64,000 nt of DNA from Azospirillum sp. TSO35-2 (lineage in GTDB: Bacteria; Pseudomonadota; Alphaproteobacteria; Azospirillales; Azospirillaceae), in the NCBI RefSeq assembly GCF_003116095.1, contig NZ_LGRA01000021.1:1698458-1762457 (forward strand), read 5' to 3'. Each line of letters starts with the position of its first letter. Position 1 is the first letter of the stretch. A program made the translations under genes and the position numbers. The notes below the pieces were generated by a model that saw only the letters and a list, made by a program, of their open reading frames with translations, was not told the DNA's origin and did not search any database. Positions 1 through 7,508 of this stretch are shown piece after piece.

Positions 1-1
1 C

Positions 2-44
2 ACGCAAACAGCCCGCCTTACACAAGGCGGGCTGTTTGCGTTTT
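2..44. terminator. Strong intrinsic terminator, convergent
   Basis: An 18-bp perfect stem (2-19 with 24-41) closes a 4-base loop and runs into T residues at 41-44 on the + strand. It would end a rightward gene lying before the window. It also sits directly downstream of leftward radC, so it probably serves both strands. Confidence 0.85.
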
Positions 45-57
45 CGGGCACCGCCGG

Positions 58-921
58 TCACAGCAGGCGCTGCGCCTTGAAGCTGGTGTGCTTGCCGCCC
101 TTGCCGATCACCAGATGGTCGTGCACGGTCAGCCCGACCGCGTTGCCGGCGCGCACGATCTCCTTGGTCATCTCGATGTCGGCGCGGCTGGGGGTGGGGT
201 CGCCGGACGGGTGGTTGTGGACCAGGATCACCGCACTGGCCGACAGCTCCAGCGCGCGCTTCACCACCTCGCGCGGGTAGACGGGGGTGTGGTCGACGGT
301 GCCGCGCTGCTGCACCTCGTCGGCGATCAGTGTGTTCTTGCGGTCGAGGAACAGCAGGCGGAACTGCTCGGTCGGCTCGTGCGCCATCGCGGCGGCGCAA
401 TAGTCGAGCAGCGCCTGCCAGGAGGCCAGCACCGGCCGGTCGATCACCCGCTTCTGCAGGGCGCGCAGGGCGGCGGCGCCGACGATGCGGACGGTGGCGA
501 CGGCGTTGTCGGTGCCGAGCGACACCCCCTCCGCCTTCAGGCCGCGCAGCCGTTCGGGGGGAGCGTTGACCACCCCCCACAGGTCGCCGAAGGTCCGGAT
601 CAGCAGCTTTGCCAGCGGCTTCACGTCGCGCCGCGGACTGGCGGCGAACAGCACCATCTCCAGCAACTCGTAGTCCTCCAGCGCCTCGGCTCCACGGTCG
701 AGGAAGCGTCGGCGCAGGCGGTCGCGGTGGTCGATGTAGTGCGGGTCGTCATCCGAATCGGAGTCGGTGGCGGCGGGGCCGGGTGCGGCCGGCACCGCGC
801 GGCTGGCCAGAAGCTCCGGAAACGGCATGGGGAGAAGGCCGGTGGCCGCTCCGGCGTCGTCCATCTCCGCACCTCTGGTGCGGGCCCCCCGTCCACGCCC
901 TGTCGTCTTTCGTGCCGCCAT
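58..921 (-). CDS. radC: RadC/UPF0758 family JAB1-type metalloprotein
   Basis: RadC-family protein of 287 residues. The C-terminal half is the JAB1/MPN-like domain with the metal-binding motif HNHPSGDP at residues 235-242, followed by the family's T-x-HDH stretch. A helix-hairpin-helix-like segment lies around residues 70-140. The first 50 residues are low-complexity, rich in Ala, Arg, Pro and Asp, and are unlikely to be conserved. The family was once tied to DNA repair, but its biochemical role is not settled; a DNA-associated metallo-hydrolase is only inferred. It ends against a strong hairpin at the window edge and is transcribed leftward, alone. The ATG has a poor ribosome binding site, so a start further inside is possible. 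Confidence 0.93.
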   Translation of the reverse strand: MAARKTTGRGRGARTRGAEMDDAGAATGLLPMPFPELLASRAVPAAPGPAATDSDSDDDPHYIDHRDRLRRRFLDRGAEALEDYELLEMVLFAASPRRDVKPLAKLLIRTFGDLWGVVNAPPERLRGLKAEGVSLGTDNAVATVRIVGAAALRALQKRVIDRPVLASWQALLDYCAAAMAHEPTEQFRLLFLDRKNTLIADEVQQRGTVDHTPVYPREVVKRALELSASAVILVHNHPSGDPTPSRADIEMTKEIVRAGNAVGLTVHDHLVIGKGGKHTSFKAQRLL

Positions 922-1044
922 CGCTCGTCGCCATACATCTGTGTGCTGGCAACTATAGCGTCCGAACGCGCGAGCGCACAGGGTGGTTGCTCGCGCGTGT
1001 CGAGAAAGGTCGCGCCGCCAGCGACTGGCGGCGATTCGCGGCGA

Positions 1045-1611
1045 TCAGTCGGCCAAGCCGGTCTGGCCACGGTCGCTATCGCCGGGCAGCATGCGGGCCA
1101 GCACGCCGTCGCGACGGACGAAATGGTGCCACAGCGCCACCACGGCGTGCAGGGCGGCCAGCGCGAGGATGAGATTGGCGGCCAGTTCATGCACCTCCTG
1201 CACCGACCGGCCCAGGGTGCGGTCGGTGGCGAAGGGCGCCGGGATGATGAACAGGTCGAAGAAGGACAGCGCGTTGCCGCGCAGCCAAGCCAGCACCACG
1301 CCGATCAGCGGGATCGCCAGCAGCAGGCCGTACAGCGCCAGATGCATGAGATGGGCGGCGCCACGTTCCCGCCCGGTCATCGAGGCGGGCAGCGCCGGGG
1401 CGCCGCGGGTCAGCCGCAGGACGATGCGCCCCACGACCAGCGCCAGCAGCAGCAGCCCGAAGGAGATGTGCAGCCACCACACCATCGCGCGCATCGGGGT
1501 GCCGCGTTCGTAGAAATCCTCGGCGAAGGTGATCAGGTAGACGCCGACGACGAGAAGGGCGATCAGCCAGTGCAGGCTCTTTTGGAGCGGGCTGTAGGAG
1601 GTGGGGGTCAT
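1045..1611 (-). CDS. Cytochrome b561 family di-heme membrane protein
   Basis: A 188-residue integral membrane protein with four predicted helices, matching the prokaryotic cytochrome b561 family (CybB-like). Candidate heme ligands are histidines in the first helix (SLHWLIAL), the second (WWLHISF), the third (VHELAANL) and the last (LHAVVALWHH). Such proteins pass electrons between the quinone pool and periplasmic acceptors; CybB acts as a superoxide:ubiquinone oxidoreductase in E. coli, but the acceptor here is unknown. It is flanked by gaps of about 120 bases on both sides and looks monocistronic. Confidence 0.88.
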   Translation of the reverse strand: MTPTSYSPLQKSLHWLIALLVVGVYLITFAEDFYERGTPMRAMVWWLHISFGLLLLALVVGRIVLRLTRGAPALPASMTGRERGAAHLMHLALYGLLLAIPLIGVVLAWLRGNALSFFDLFIIPAPFATDRTLGRSVQEVHELAANLILALAALHAVVALWHHFVRRDGVLARMLPGDSDRGQTGLAD

Positions 1612-1739
1612 GACGAAACTCCGGGAAAAGCCGTCCGGGATGACGGGGCAGGTCGGCCACGGCCAGCCACACCCGGTCCGTTATTGGATATGGGCATCGC
1701 TGACCGCGATCGACCTGCGACAAGATTTCGCGCGGCCGT

Positions 1740-1961
1740 TCAGGCGCTGATGTTCAGCGTGCGGCCGCGGTTGGGATCGGTCGGCAGGCTGAGCGACGGC
1801 GCGGACGACTCGCGCGCCTGCATCGCCGCGCTCTCCGTCGCGTCGTTGTCGTTGTCGCCGTCGCGATCGACGCCGGCCGTCGGCCGGCTCTGCGGGGAGG
1901 CCAGGGTCTGGAGGCCCGGCGCCTGTAAGCCGGGAGCGGAGGTTGCGGAACCGATGGACAT
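1740..1961 (-). CDS. Small hydrophilic unknown protein with Asp/Asn-rich core
   Basis: A 73-residue protein I do not recognise. It is polar, with no membrane segment or signal peptide, and has a central acidic run (VDRDGDNDNDATESAA). The run resembles calcium-binding D-x-D-x-D loops, but that is only a resemblance. The ATG at 1961 is preceded at good spacing by AAGGAAG, a strong Shine-Dalgarno match, which is the main reason to call it real. It lies 69 bases downstream of the sensor kinase on the same strand and may be co-transcribed with it. Confidence 0.55.
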   Translation of the reverse strand: MSIGSATSAPGLQAPGLQTLASPQSRPTAGVDRDGDNDNDATESAAMQARESSAPSLSLPTDPNRGRTLNISA

Positions 1962-2030
1962 GGCCGTCTTCCTTGCAAGGGCGCGCCCCCGGAGCGGGAG
2001 CGGAGTCCCTGCCGATGTACCCGCCCAAGC

Positions 2031-3461
2031 TTACGCGCGGCTTACAGGCCTGGGGTTGCCACCGGCGGCGGCGTCCGGGCGGGCTGCGGCGAAAAAGCGC
2101 AGGGTGAAGGTCGTGCCGCCGCCCGGGGTGTCGTCGACCGACACACCGCCGTCATGGGCCGCCATGCAGCGGGCGACGATCGACAGGCCCAACCCGGCCC
2201 CGCCGCGCCCTTCGAACCGTCCTTCGCGGTCACGGTCCCCTTGCCAGAAGCGTTCGAAGACGCGGGGGCGCAGCTCCGGCGGGATGCCGGGGCCGCGGTC
2301 GATCACGCGCAGCAGCGGCTCGCCGCTGCCGGACAGCGCCACCTCGATGCTGACGGTGCTGCCGGCGGGGGCGTGCGACAGCGCGTTCTCCACCAGATTG
2401 CGCAGGGCGCGGAACAGCGGATCGTGGGCGCCGCGCACCGGCAACGGCGACTCGCGGCCGACCACCTCGATGCCGCGGCGCTGGCGCAGGGCGAGCGGCG
2501 CCAGATGACTCGCGACCTCGACCGCCAGCCGCTGCAGGTCGACCGAGTCGCCCGGCCCGATCCGCAGCGCGTCGAGCCGCGCGAGGTCGAGCAGCTGGTC
2601 GACCAGCCGCTTCATCCCGGCGACGTCGTCGCGCGCCGCCCGACCGGGCTCGCCGATCAGCGCCAGATGCGCCTCCAGCACCGCCAGCGGCGTGCGCAGC
2701 TCGTGGGCGGCGTCGGCGATGAAGCCGCGCTGGGCCTGGTAGCCGGCCTCCAGCCGGCTCAGCGCCAGGTTGACCGCGTGGATCAGCGGCAGCAGCTCGC
2801 GCGGCATGCCGTCCTCGGGCAGGCGTTGCGACACGCTGTCCGGTCCGATGGCGGCGGCGTAGGCCGAGGCACGGCGCAACGGCCGCAGGCCGCGATGGAT
2901 GATCGCCAGGTTGACCAGGAACAGCACGACGGCGAAGGGCAGCCAGATCCAGCCGAAATGCTCGATGAACTCCTCCAGCAGCCATTCGATGTGCAGTTCC
3001 TCCTCGCCGGAGGCGACCTGGATCCAGACCGGACGGCCGCCGATGTCGACGCGGCGGCTCAGCCCGTAGAGCGCCGGGGCGCCGTCCTGCGGCGGGATGC
3101 GGAACACCATGCTGGGGCGGTGCTGCTCGGCCGGATCGGTGGGCGGGGTGAGCGGGCCGGTCACCCCGTCGGACCCCAGCAGCAGCCCCCCGTCGTCGTC
3201 GACCACGGCGAAGGAGGCGGCGCTCACCCGCGCCATGGCGCGCACGCTGTCCGGCAGGGCGGTGGCGAGTCGGCCGTCGGGGCTGAGCACCGCCCGTTCG
3301 ATGACGCGGGCGACGCCGGACAGCGTGCGCTGCCGCATCCGGTCGTGGGTGTCCTTGAACTCGAGATAGAGCAGCAGCGCCGTGGTCGCCACCGCCAGCA
3401 GGGTGACCACCACCAGACCGCGCGCGATGGCGGCGAGCAGCGAGGGCGGACGCGGGCTCAC
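2031..3461 (-). CDS. Two-component sensor histidine kinase
   Basis: A 476-residue membrane histidine kinase of the OmpR-partner class. A first membrane helix lies at about residues 12-32, a periplasmic sensor region at about 35-168, and a second helix at about 170-188, followed by a HAMP-like linker. The dimerisation helix holds the phosphoacceptor in AAHELRTPL (His253). The ATP-binding domain follows, with an N-box NLVENALSHAP, then DRGPGIP and GLGLSIV. The start is GTG at 3459-3461, sharing a GTGA with the stop of the upstream regulator gene, so the pair is translationally coupled. The sensor region has no recognisable ligand motif and the signal cannot be named. Confidence 0.93.
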   Translation of the reverse strand: MSPRPPSLLAAIARGLVVVTLLAVATTALLLYLEFKDTHDRMRQRTLSGVARVIERAVLSPDGRLATALPDSVRAMARVSAASFAVVDDDGGLLLGSDGVTGPLTPPTDPAEQHRPSMVFRIPPQDGAPALYGLSRRVDIGGRPVWIQVASGEEELHIEWLLEEFIEHFGWIWLPFAVVLFLVNLAIIHRGLRPLRRASAYAAAIGPDSVSQRLPEDGMPRELLPLIHAVNLALSRLEAGYQAQRGFIADAAHELRTPLAVLEAHLALIGEPGRAARDDVAGMKRLVDQLLDLARLDALRIGPGDSVDLQRLAVEVASHLAPLALRQRRGIEVVGRESPLPVRGAHDPLFRALRNLVENALSHAPAGSTVSIEVALSGSGEPLLRVIDRGPGIPPELRPRVFERFWQGDRDREGRFEGRGGAGLGLSIVARCMAAHDGGVSVDDTPGGGTTFTLRFFAAARPDAAAGGNPRPVSRA

Positions 3462-4159
3462 GACTCGCCATCCGCCGCGCTGTCGGGGGCGCTGTCGATC
3501 AGGATGTAGCCGATGCCGCGCAGGGTCTGCACCCCGGCGGTGGCGCCCGCCGCCTGCAGCCGCTTGCGCAGCCGGTGGATCAGCACCTCGACCGCGTTGG
3601 AGCCGACCTCCTCGCCGAAGCCGTACAGGCCGTTTTCCAGCGCCGTCTTCGACACCACCCGGCCGGCGCGGCGCAGCAGCAGTTCCAGCGCGTCCAGCTC
3701 GCGGCGGCTGAGGTCGAGCGGCTGGCCGCCGACGGTCGCCTGCCGGTTCACCGTGTCGAAGACGATGTTGCCCTGGTGCAGCGCGATCCCCAGCGCGGCG
3801 CCCGGCCGGCGCAGCAGGGCGCGGATGCGGGCCACCAGCTCCTCCAGCGCGAAGGGCTTCAGCAGATAGTCGTCGGCGCCGAGGTTCAGGCCCTTCACCC
3901 GCTCCTCCACCCCGTCGCGGGCGGTCAGGATCAGCACCGGGGTGGTGTCGGCGCGGTCGCGCATCGCCGCCAGCACCGTCAGCCCGTCGGCGTCCGGCAG
4001 GCCGAGGTCGAGCAGCACGGCGTCGTAGCCGGCCACCGTCACGGCGGCGGCGGCCTCGTCGGCGGTGTGGACGCAGTCGACGGCGAAGCCGGCCTTGCGC
4101 AGCCCTTCGGCGGTCAGCGACGCCAGCCGGCGGTTGTCTTCGATCAGCAGCAGCCGCAA
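3458..4159 (-). CDS. OmpR/PhoB-type response regulator
   Basis: A 233-residue response regulator. The N-terminal receiver has the acidic pair in LLIEDN, phosphoacceptor Asp51 in LLDLGLPDADG and the conserved Lys in LLKPF. The C-terminal half is a winged-helix DNA-binding domain of OmpR type, ending in the typical TLRGIGYIL. I start it at a TTG (4157-4159): the homologous sequence begins exactly there (LRLLLIEDN) and GAAAGG lies 9 bases upstream, while there is no ATG between it and the dehydrogenase terminator. It precedes the sensor kinase with a 4-base overlap. The closest named relatives would be QseB/TctD-like regulators, but the regulon is unknown. Confidence 0.93.
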   Translation of the reverse strand: MRLLLIEDNRRLASLTAEGLRKAGFAVDCVHTADEAAAAVTVAGYDAVLLDLGLPDADGLTVLAAMRDRADTTPVLILTARDGVEERVKGLNLGADDYLLKPFALEELVARIRALLRRPGAALGIALHQGNIVFDTVNRQATVGGQPLDLSRRELDALELLLRRAGRVVSKTALENGLYGFGEEVGSNAVEVLIHRLRKRLQAAGATAGVQTLRGIGYILIDSAPDSAADGES

Positions 4160-4246
4160 GGTGCGGGGCCTTTCAACCGGGGAAGGACGCGGGTGGAGCG
4201 TGGCGACTGTCGGGCATTTGTCCCGCGGCCGCAAGCCGCGGACATG

Positions 4247-4280
4247 GAAAGGGCCTTCCCCCCGGACGGAGGGAAGGCCC
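4247..4280 (-). terminator. Terminator of the dehydrogenase/RraA-like unit
   Basis: A 10-bp stem (4251-4260 with 4271-4280) around a 10-base loop, followed on the minus strand by TTTC. It lies just after the leftward dehydrogenase gene and before the response regulator, separating the two units. Confidence 0.6.
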
Positions 4281-4308
4281 CGGATCCCGGCCCGGCGCTT
4301 CGGCGGCG

Positions 4309-5262
4309 TCAGACGATCGCGGTGGCCGGGATGATGCCGGTCAGCACCGCACGGACGCCGTCGGCGGTCATGTGGCCGGTGCGGGAACGCGCCTCCTCGG
4401 TGGTGGCGCCGATGTGCGGGGTCAGGATCAGGTTCGGCACGCCGTGGAACGGGTTGGCGGCGGGCACCGGCTCCGTCGCGTAGACGTCGAGCAGGGCGCC
4501 GCCCAGCCGGCCGTCGGTCAGGGCGGCGGCCAGCGCCGCGTCGTCGACGATGCCGCCGCGGGCGACGTTGACCAGGATGGCGCCGGGCTTGAAGCGCGCG
4601 ATCACCGCGGCGCTGACCAGGTTGCGGGTGTCCGGCGTCAGCGGCAGGTGCAGGGAGATGGCGTCGGCGTTGTCCCAGATGTGGTCGAACGACACCTTCT
4701 CCACCCCGGTGCGGGCCCAGACCGGGTCGTCGGCCGGCACATGCGGGTCGGCGGCGACCACCGTCATGTCCAGCCCCCGGGCACGGCGGGCGACGTGGCG
4801 GCCGATGCGGCCGAAGCCGACGATGCCCAGAATCTTGCCCGCCACCTCGCGTCCGATCAGCCGGCCGCGCGGCCATTGGCCGGCCACCACCTGCGGCGTG
4901 GCGAAATAGGTGGCGCCGCGCACCAGCATCATCAGGCCGGCGATGGTCAGCTCGGCGACCGACACCTCGTTGGCGCCGGTCGCCGGCAGCACCGCGATGC
5001 CGCGCTGCCGGCAGCCGGGGACGTCGATGTTGTCCAGCCCGACGCCCAGCCGGCCGACCGCCTTCAGGTTGGGGAAGGCGTCGAAGAAGGCGCCGCGGAT
5101 CTGGGTTTCGTCACGGATGCAGATGGCGCGGGCGTCGCGGCCCAGCGCGTACAGCGCGTCCAGCCGCTTGTGCAGCGTCTCGTCGTAGAGGACGTCGAAG
5201 TCGCGGCGCAGGTCGTCCACCGCGCTGGGCTGCATGAATTCGGAAATGATGATGTCGGGCAT
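4309..5262 (-). CDS. D-isomer-specific 2-hydroxyacid dehydrogenase
   Basis: A 317-residue NAD(P)-dependent 2-hydroxyacid dehydrogenase, the family of phosphoglycerate dehydrogenase and glyoxylate reductase. The Rossmann dinucleotide motif is GFGRIG near residue 150. The catalytic Arg, Glu and His appear at about R235 (NVARGG), E264 (YATEP) and H283 (TPHIGA). There is no C-terminal ACT domain, so it is not a classical regulated SerA. It is chosen from ATG 5262 because the family starts there (MPDIIISEF). It lies 47 bases downstream of the RraA-like gene in an evident operon facing the TTT receptor. The substrate is therefore more likely a carboxylic acid in a catabolic route than 3-phosphoglycerate. 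Confidence 0.88.
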   Translation of the reverse strand: MPDIIISEFMQPSAVDDLRRDFDVLYDETLHKRLDALYALGRDARAICIRDETQIRGAFFDAFPNLKAVGRLGVGLDNIDVPGCRQRGIAVLPATGANEVSVAELTIAGLMMLVRGATYFATPQVVAGQWPRGRLIGREVAGKILGIVGFGRIGRHVARRARGLDMTVVAADPHVPADDPVWARTGVEKVSFDHIWDNADAISLHLPLTPDTRNLVSAAVIARFKPGAILVNVARGGIVDDAALAAALTDGRLGGALLDVYATEPVPAANPFHGVPNLILTPHIGATTEEARSRTGHMTADGVRAVLTGIIPATAIV

Positions 5263-5309
5263 GGTCGGGATCCGTCCGGGCGGTCGTCGCGAGGCCGCTC
5301 CTCCTGGCG

Positions 5310-5978
5310 TTACAGCGTGATGCCGGCGGCGTCGAGGTAGGGCTTCAGGTTCAAAAGCTCGATCGTCGTCTCGCCGGCGTTCAGCTTGTGGCGGTACGAT
5401 TCTTCCGCGGCCTCGCGCGCGGCGGCCTTGTCCAGCGTGTCGGCGGCGAGATCCTGCGGCACCACCACCACGCCGTCGTCGTCGGCCACCACGATGTCGC
5501 CGGCCGACACCATGACGCCGCCGCAGACGATGGTGGTGTTGATGTCGCCCTTGGCGTCGGTCTTGTTGGTGCCTTTCATGTTGGTGCCGCGGCAGAACAC
5601 CGGGAAGCCCATGTCGCGGATGGCGATGGCGTCGCGCACGCAGCCGTCGATCACCAGCCCGGCCAGCCCGCGCGCGATGGCGGAGGCGGTCAGGATGTCG
5701 CCCCAGGGGCCGGCGTCGGTCATGCCCTTGAAATCGACGACCAGCACGTCGCCGGGCTTGGCGAGCGCGACGGCGATGTGGATCATCAGATTGTCGGTCG
5801 GACCGCAGGACACGGTCACCGCCGGCCCGCACAGCCGCATGCCGGGGAACAGCGGCTTGATCGGGTGGCCCATCGCGCCCTTCCGGCCCATCGCCTCGTG
5901 CAGGGTGGCGGGGGACTGGCCGCGCAGCGCCTCGACCAGGGCGGCGTCGGGGCGGGTGACATCCTTGTGAACGGTCAT
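5310..5978 (-). CDS. RraA/class II pyruvate-aldolase-like protein
   Basis: A 222-residue protein of the RraA-like fold. The family includes 4-hydroxy-4-methyl-2-oxoglutarate/4-carboxy-4-hydroxy-2-oxoadipate aldolases (HMG/CHA aldolases), oxaloacetate decarboxylases and the RNase E inhibitor RraA. The metal/substrate region reads WGD followed by DGCVRD, giving the invariant R115-D116. The acidic residue that HMG/CHA aldolases carry three positions after that Asp is Ala119 here, so aldolase activity should not be assumed. Its partners, a 2-hydroxyacid dehydrogenase and TTT receptors, point to organic-acid catabolism rather than RNA-decay control. It is the first gene of the leftward unit. Confidence 0.85.
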   Translation of the reverse strand: MTVHKDVTRPDAALVEALRGQSPATLHEAMGRKGAMGHPIKPLFPGMRLCGPAVTVSCGPTDNLMIHIAVALAKPGDVLVVDFKGMTDAGPWGDILTASAIARGLAGLVIDGCVRDAIAIRDMGFPVFCRGTNMKGTNKTDAKGDINTTIVCGGVMVSAGDIVVADDDGVVVVPQDLAADTLDKAAAREAAEESYRHKLNAGETTIELLNLKPYLDAAGITL

Positions 5979-6064
5979 GCCGGGAAAAGCCTTTCACGAT
6001 TGAGCGGTATCCGGTCGGGATCCGCGCCGGCCGCCGCTTGATGCGGGAAATTCAAGCAACAGGA

Positions 6065-6080
6065 ACAATTATTAGATTGT
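6065..6080. promoter_or_regulatory. Possible operator dyad in a divergent promoter region
   Basis: ACAAT and ATTGT half-sites separated by six bases lie in an A/T-rich patch between the divergent RraA-like and receptor genes. The position suits a shared operator for a LysR- or GntR-type regulator. No regulator gene is adjacent, so this is a weak call. Confidence 0.3.
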
Positions 6081-6111
6081 TTACCCGGTGCTGAAAACAT
6101 TGAAACGGAGA

Positions 6112-6139
6112 TTGATTGCCGGAAAATCGCCTCTACGAT
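6112..6139 (+). promoter_or_regulatory. Candidate sigma70 promoter for the TTT receptor
   Basis: TTGATT at 6112-6117 and TACGAT at 6134-6139 are separated by 16 bases. Transcription would begin near 6146 and leave a leader of about 118 bases before the receptor gene. Confidence 0.35.
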
Positions 6140-6263
6140 GGACCGGCCGCAAGATGGCGTCCGACGGGCGCGTGTCGATCGGCGCAAGGCAATTGGAAGA
6201 TGCCGCATCCGCGTCCGGTGGCGGCCCGGTCTGTTCGGCGGGTGTGAACGAAGGAGGCGATGC

Positions 6264-7367
6264 ATGGGTATGAACGCGCGTCCCGCGGGTTGGGATCGGA
6301 CGGCACCGCAAGCCGGCGTCCGCCGCCCCGCCACTGGCCGCCCCGCCACCGGCTGCCGTGGCTTGATCGCCCGGATCCCGCGGCTGGGGTTGTCCCTGAC
6401 GGCGGCGCTGAAGACGGTCGCGCTCGTCGGTCTGGCCGTCGCCGCCGGGGCTGCCGCCGGCCCGGCCCGCGCCGCCTATCCGGACAAGCCGATCAGCGTG
6501 ATCGTCGGCTATGCGCCGGGCGGCGGCTCCGACTTCATCGTCCGCTCGCTGGCGCCCTTCCTTGAAAAGGAGCTGGGCGGCAACACGCGCGTCGTCGTGA
6601 TGAACAAGCCCGGCGCCGGTGGGGAGATCGGCTTCGCCGCCATCGCCGACGCCCCCCCGGACGGCTACACCATCGGCCTGATCAACTCGCCCAACGTCGT
6701 GACCATCCCGATCGAACGGCACGCGCGCTTCTCGCTCGACCGGCTCGACCCGCTGTACAATCTGGTCGACGATCCGGGGTCCTTCGTCGTTCACAAGGAA
6801 AGTCCGTTCAAGACGCTGGCCGATGTCGCCGCCTTCGCCAGGGCCAATCCGAACAGCGTCACCGTCGGCACCACCGGCATCGGCTCCGACGACCATCTGG
6901 CCATGCTGATCTTCCAGCGGCTGACCAAGACCCAGCTGACCCATGTGCCCTTTCCCGGCAGCGCCGACGCCCACCGCGCGCTGCTGGGGCGGCACATCCA
7001 GCTGACCTCGATGAACATCGGCGAATCGGCGCGGGCGCGCGAAGGCGACCCGATCCGCATCCTCGGCGTCATGACCGAGCAGCGGTCGGGCCAGGGGCCG
7101 GACGTCCCGACCTTCAAGGAGCAGGGCTTCCCGGTGACGATGTCGTCGCTCCGCGGGCTGGCGGCCCCGGCCGGGCTGCCGGCCGACGTGCGGACCCGGC
7201 TGGTCGACGCCATCGCCAAGGCGGTCCAGCATCCGGAGTTCCAGGACATCGCCCGCAAGGCCTACCAGCCCCTGCGCCTGCTGCCGCCCGACCAGTACGC
7301 GACGGAGCTGAAGGCCCAGGATGCGACCTTCCGCGCCATGTGGCAGGAAACCCCCTGGCTGAGGTGA
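6264..7367 (+). CDS. TTT-family (Bug) periplasmic substrate-binding receptor
   Basis: A 367-residue tripartite tricarboxylate transporter receptor (TctC/Bug family). A long N-terminal extension ends in a hydrophobic segment and an Ala-rich cleavage region (PARAAYPDKPI). The mature part begins with the family's YPDKPI-x-VIVGYAPGGG ligand-loop signature and ends with the Bug-typical TELKAQDATFRAMWQETPWL. ATG 6264 is chosen because AAGGAGG lies six bases upstream. Bug proteins bind small carboxylates and hand them to TctA/TctB, which are not encoded nearby. It is divergent from the RraA/dehydrogenase pair, which may process the ligand. It shares long identical stretches with the second receptor at 7509-8477. 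Confidence 0.9.
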   Translation: MGMNARPAGWDRTAPQAGVRRPATGRPATGCRGLIARIPRLGLSLTAALKTVALVGLAVAAGAAAGPARAAYPDKPISVIVGYAPGGGSDFIVRSLAPFLEKELGGNTRVVVMNKPGAGGEIGFAAIADAPPDGYTIGLINSPNVVTIPIERHARFSLDRLDPLYNLVDDPGSFVVHKESPFKTLADVAAFARANPNSVTVGTTGIGSDDHLAMLIFQRLTKTQLTHVPFPGSADAHRALLGRHIQLTSMNIGESARAREGDPIRILGVMTEQRSGQGPDVPTFKEQGFPVTMSSLRGLAAPAGLPADVRTRLVDAIAKAVQHPEFQDIARKAYQPLRLLPPDQYATELKAQDATFRAMWQETPWLR

Positions 7368-7450
7368 CGGCGGATCCGGGATCGCCCGCGACGGCGCGAA
7401 GCCTGCGCCGCGCATGACGGCGCCCCCGATCGGGCATCGCGCCGACGGGA

Positions 7451-7481
7451 AAAGGGCGCCGGCGGTCGGCCGGCGCCCTTT
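7451..7481. terminator. Bidirectional terminator between two receptor genes
   Basis: A perfect 13-bp stem (7451-7463 with 7469-7481) around a 5-base loop, with A residues on one side and T residues on the other. It sits in the gap between convergent receptor genes and can end transcripts from both. Confidence 0.85.
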
Positions 7482-7508
7482 CCTTTGGCCCCGGCGGGTT
7501 CGGACCGC

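Noticed and set aside
88..2508. A long open frame on the + strand across radC and the cytochrome b561 gene
   Set aside because: It runs antisense to recognised genes, has low-complexity Arg/Gly/Ala content and no ribosome binding site; a GC-rich shadow frame.
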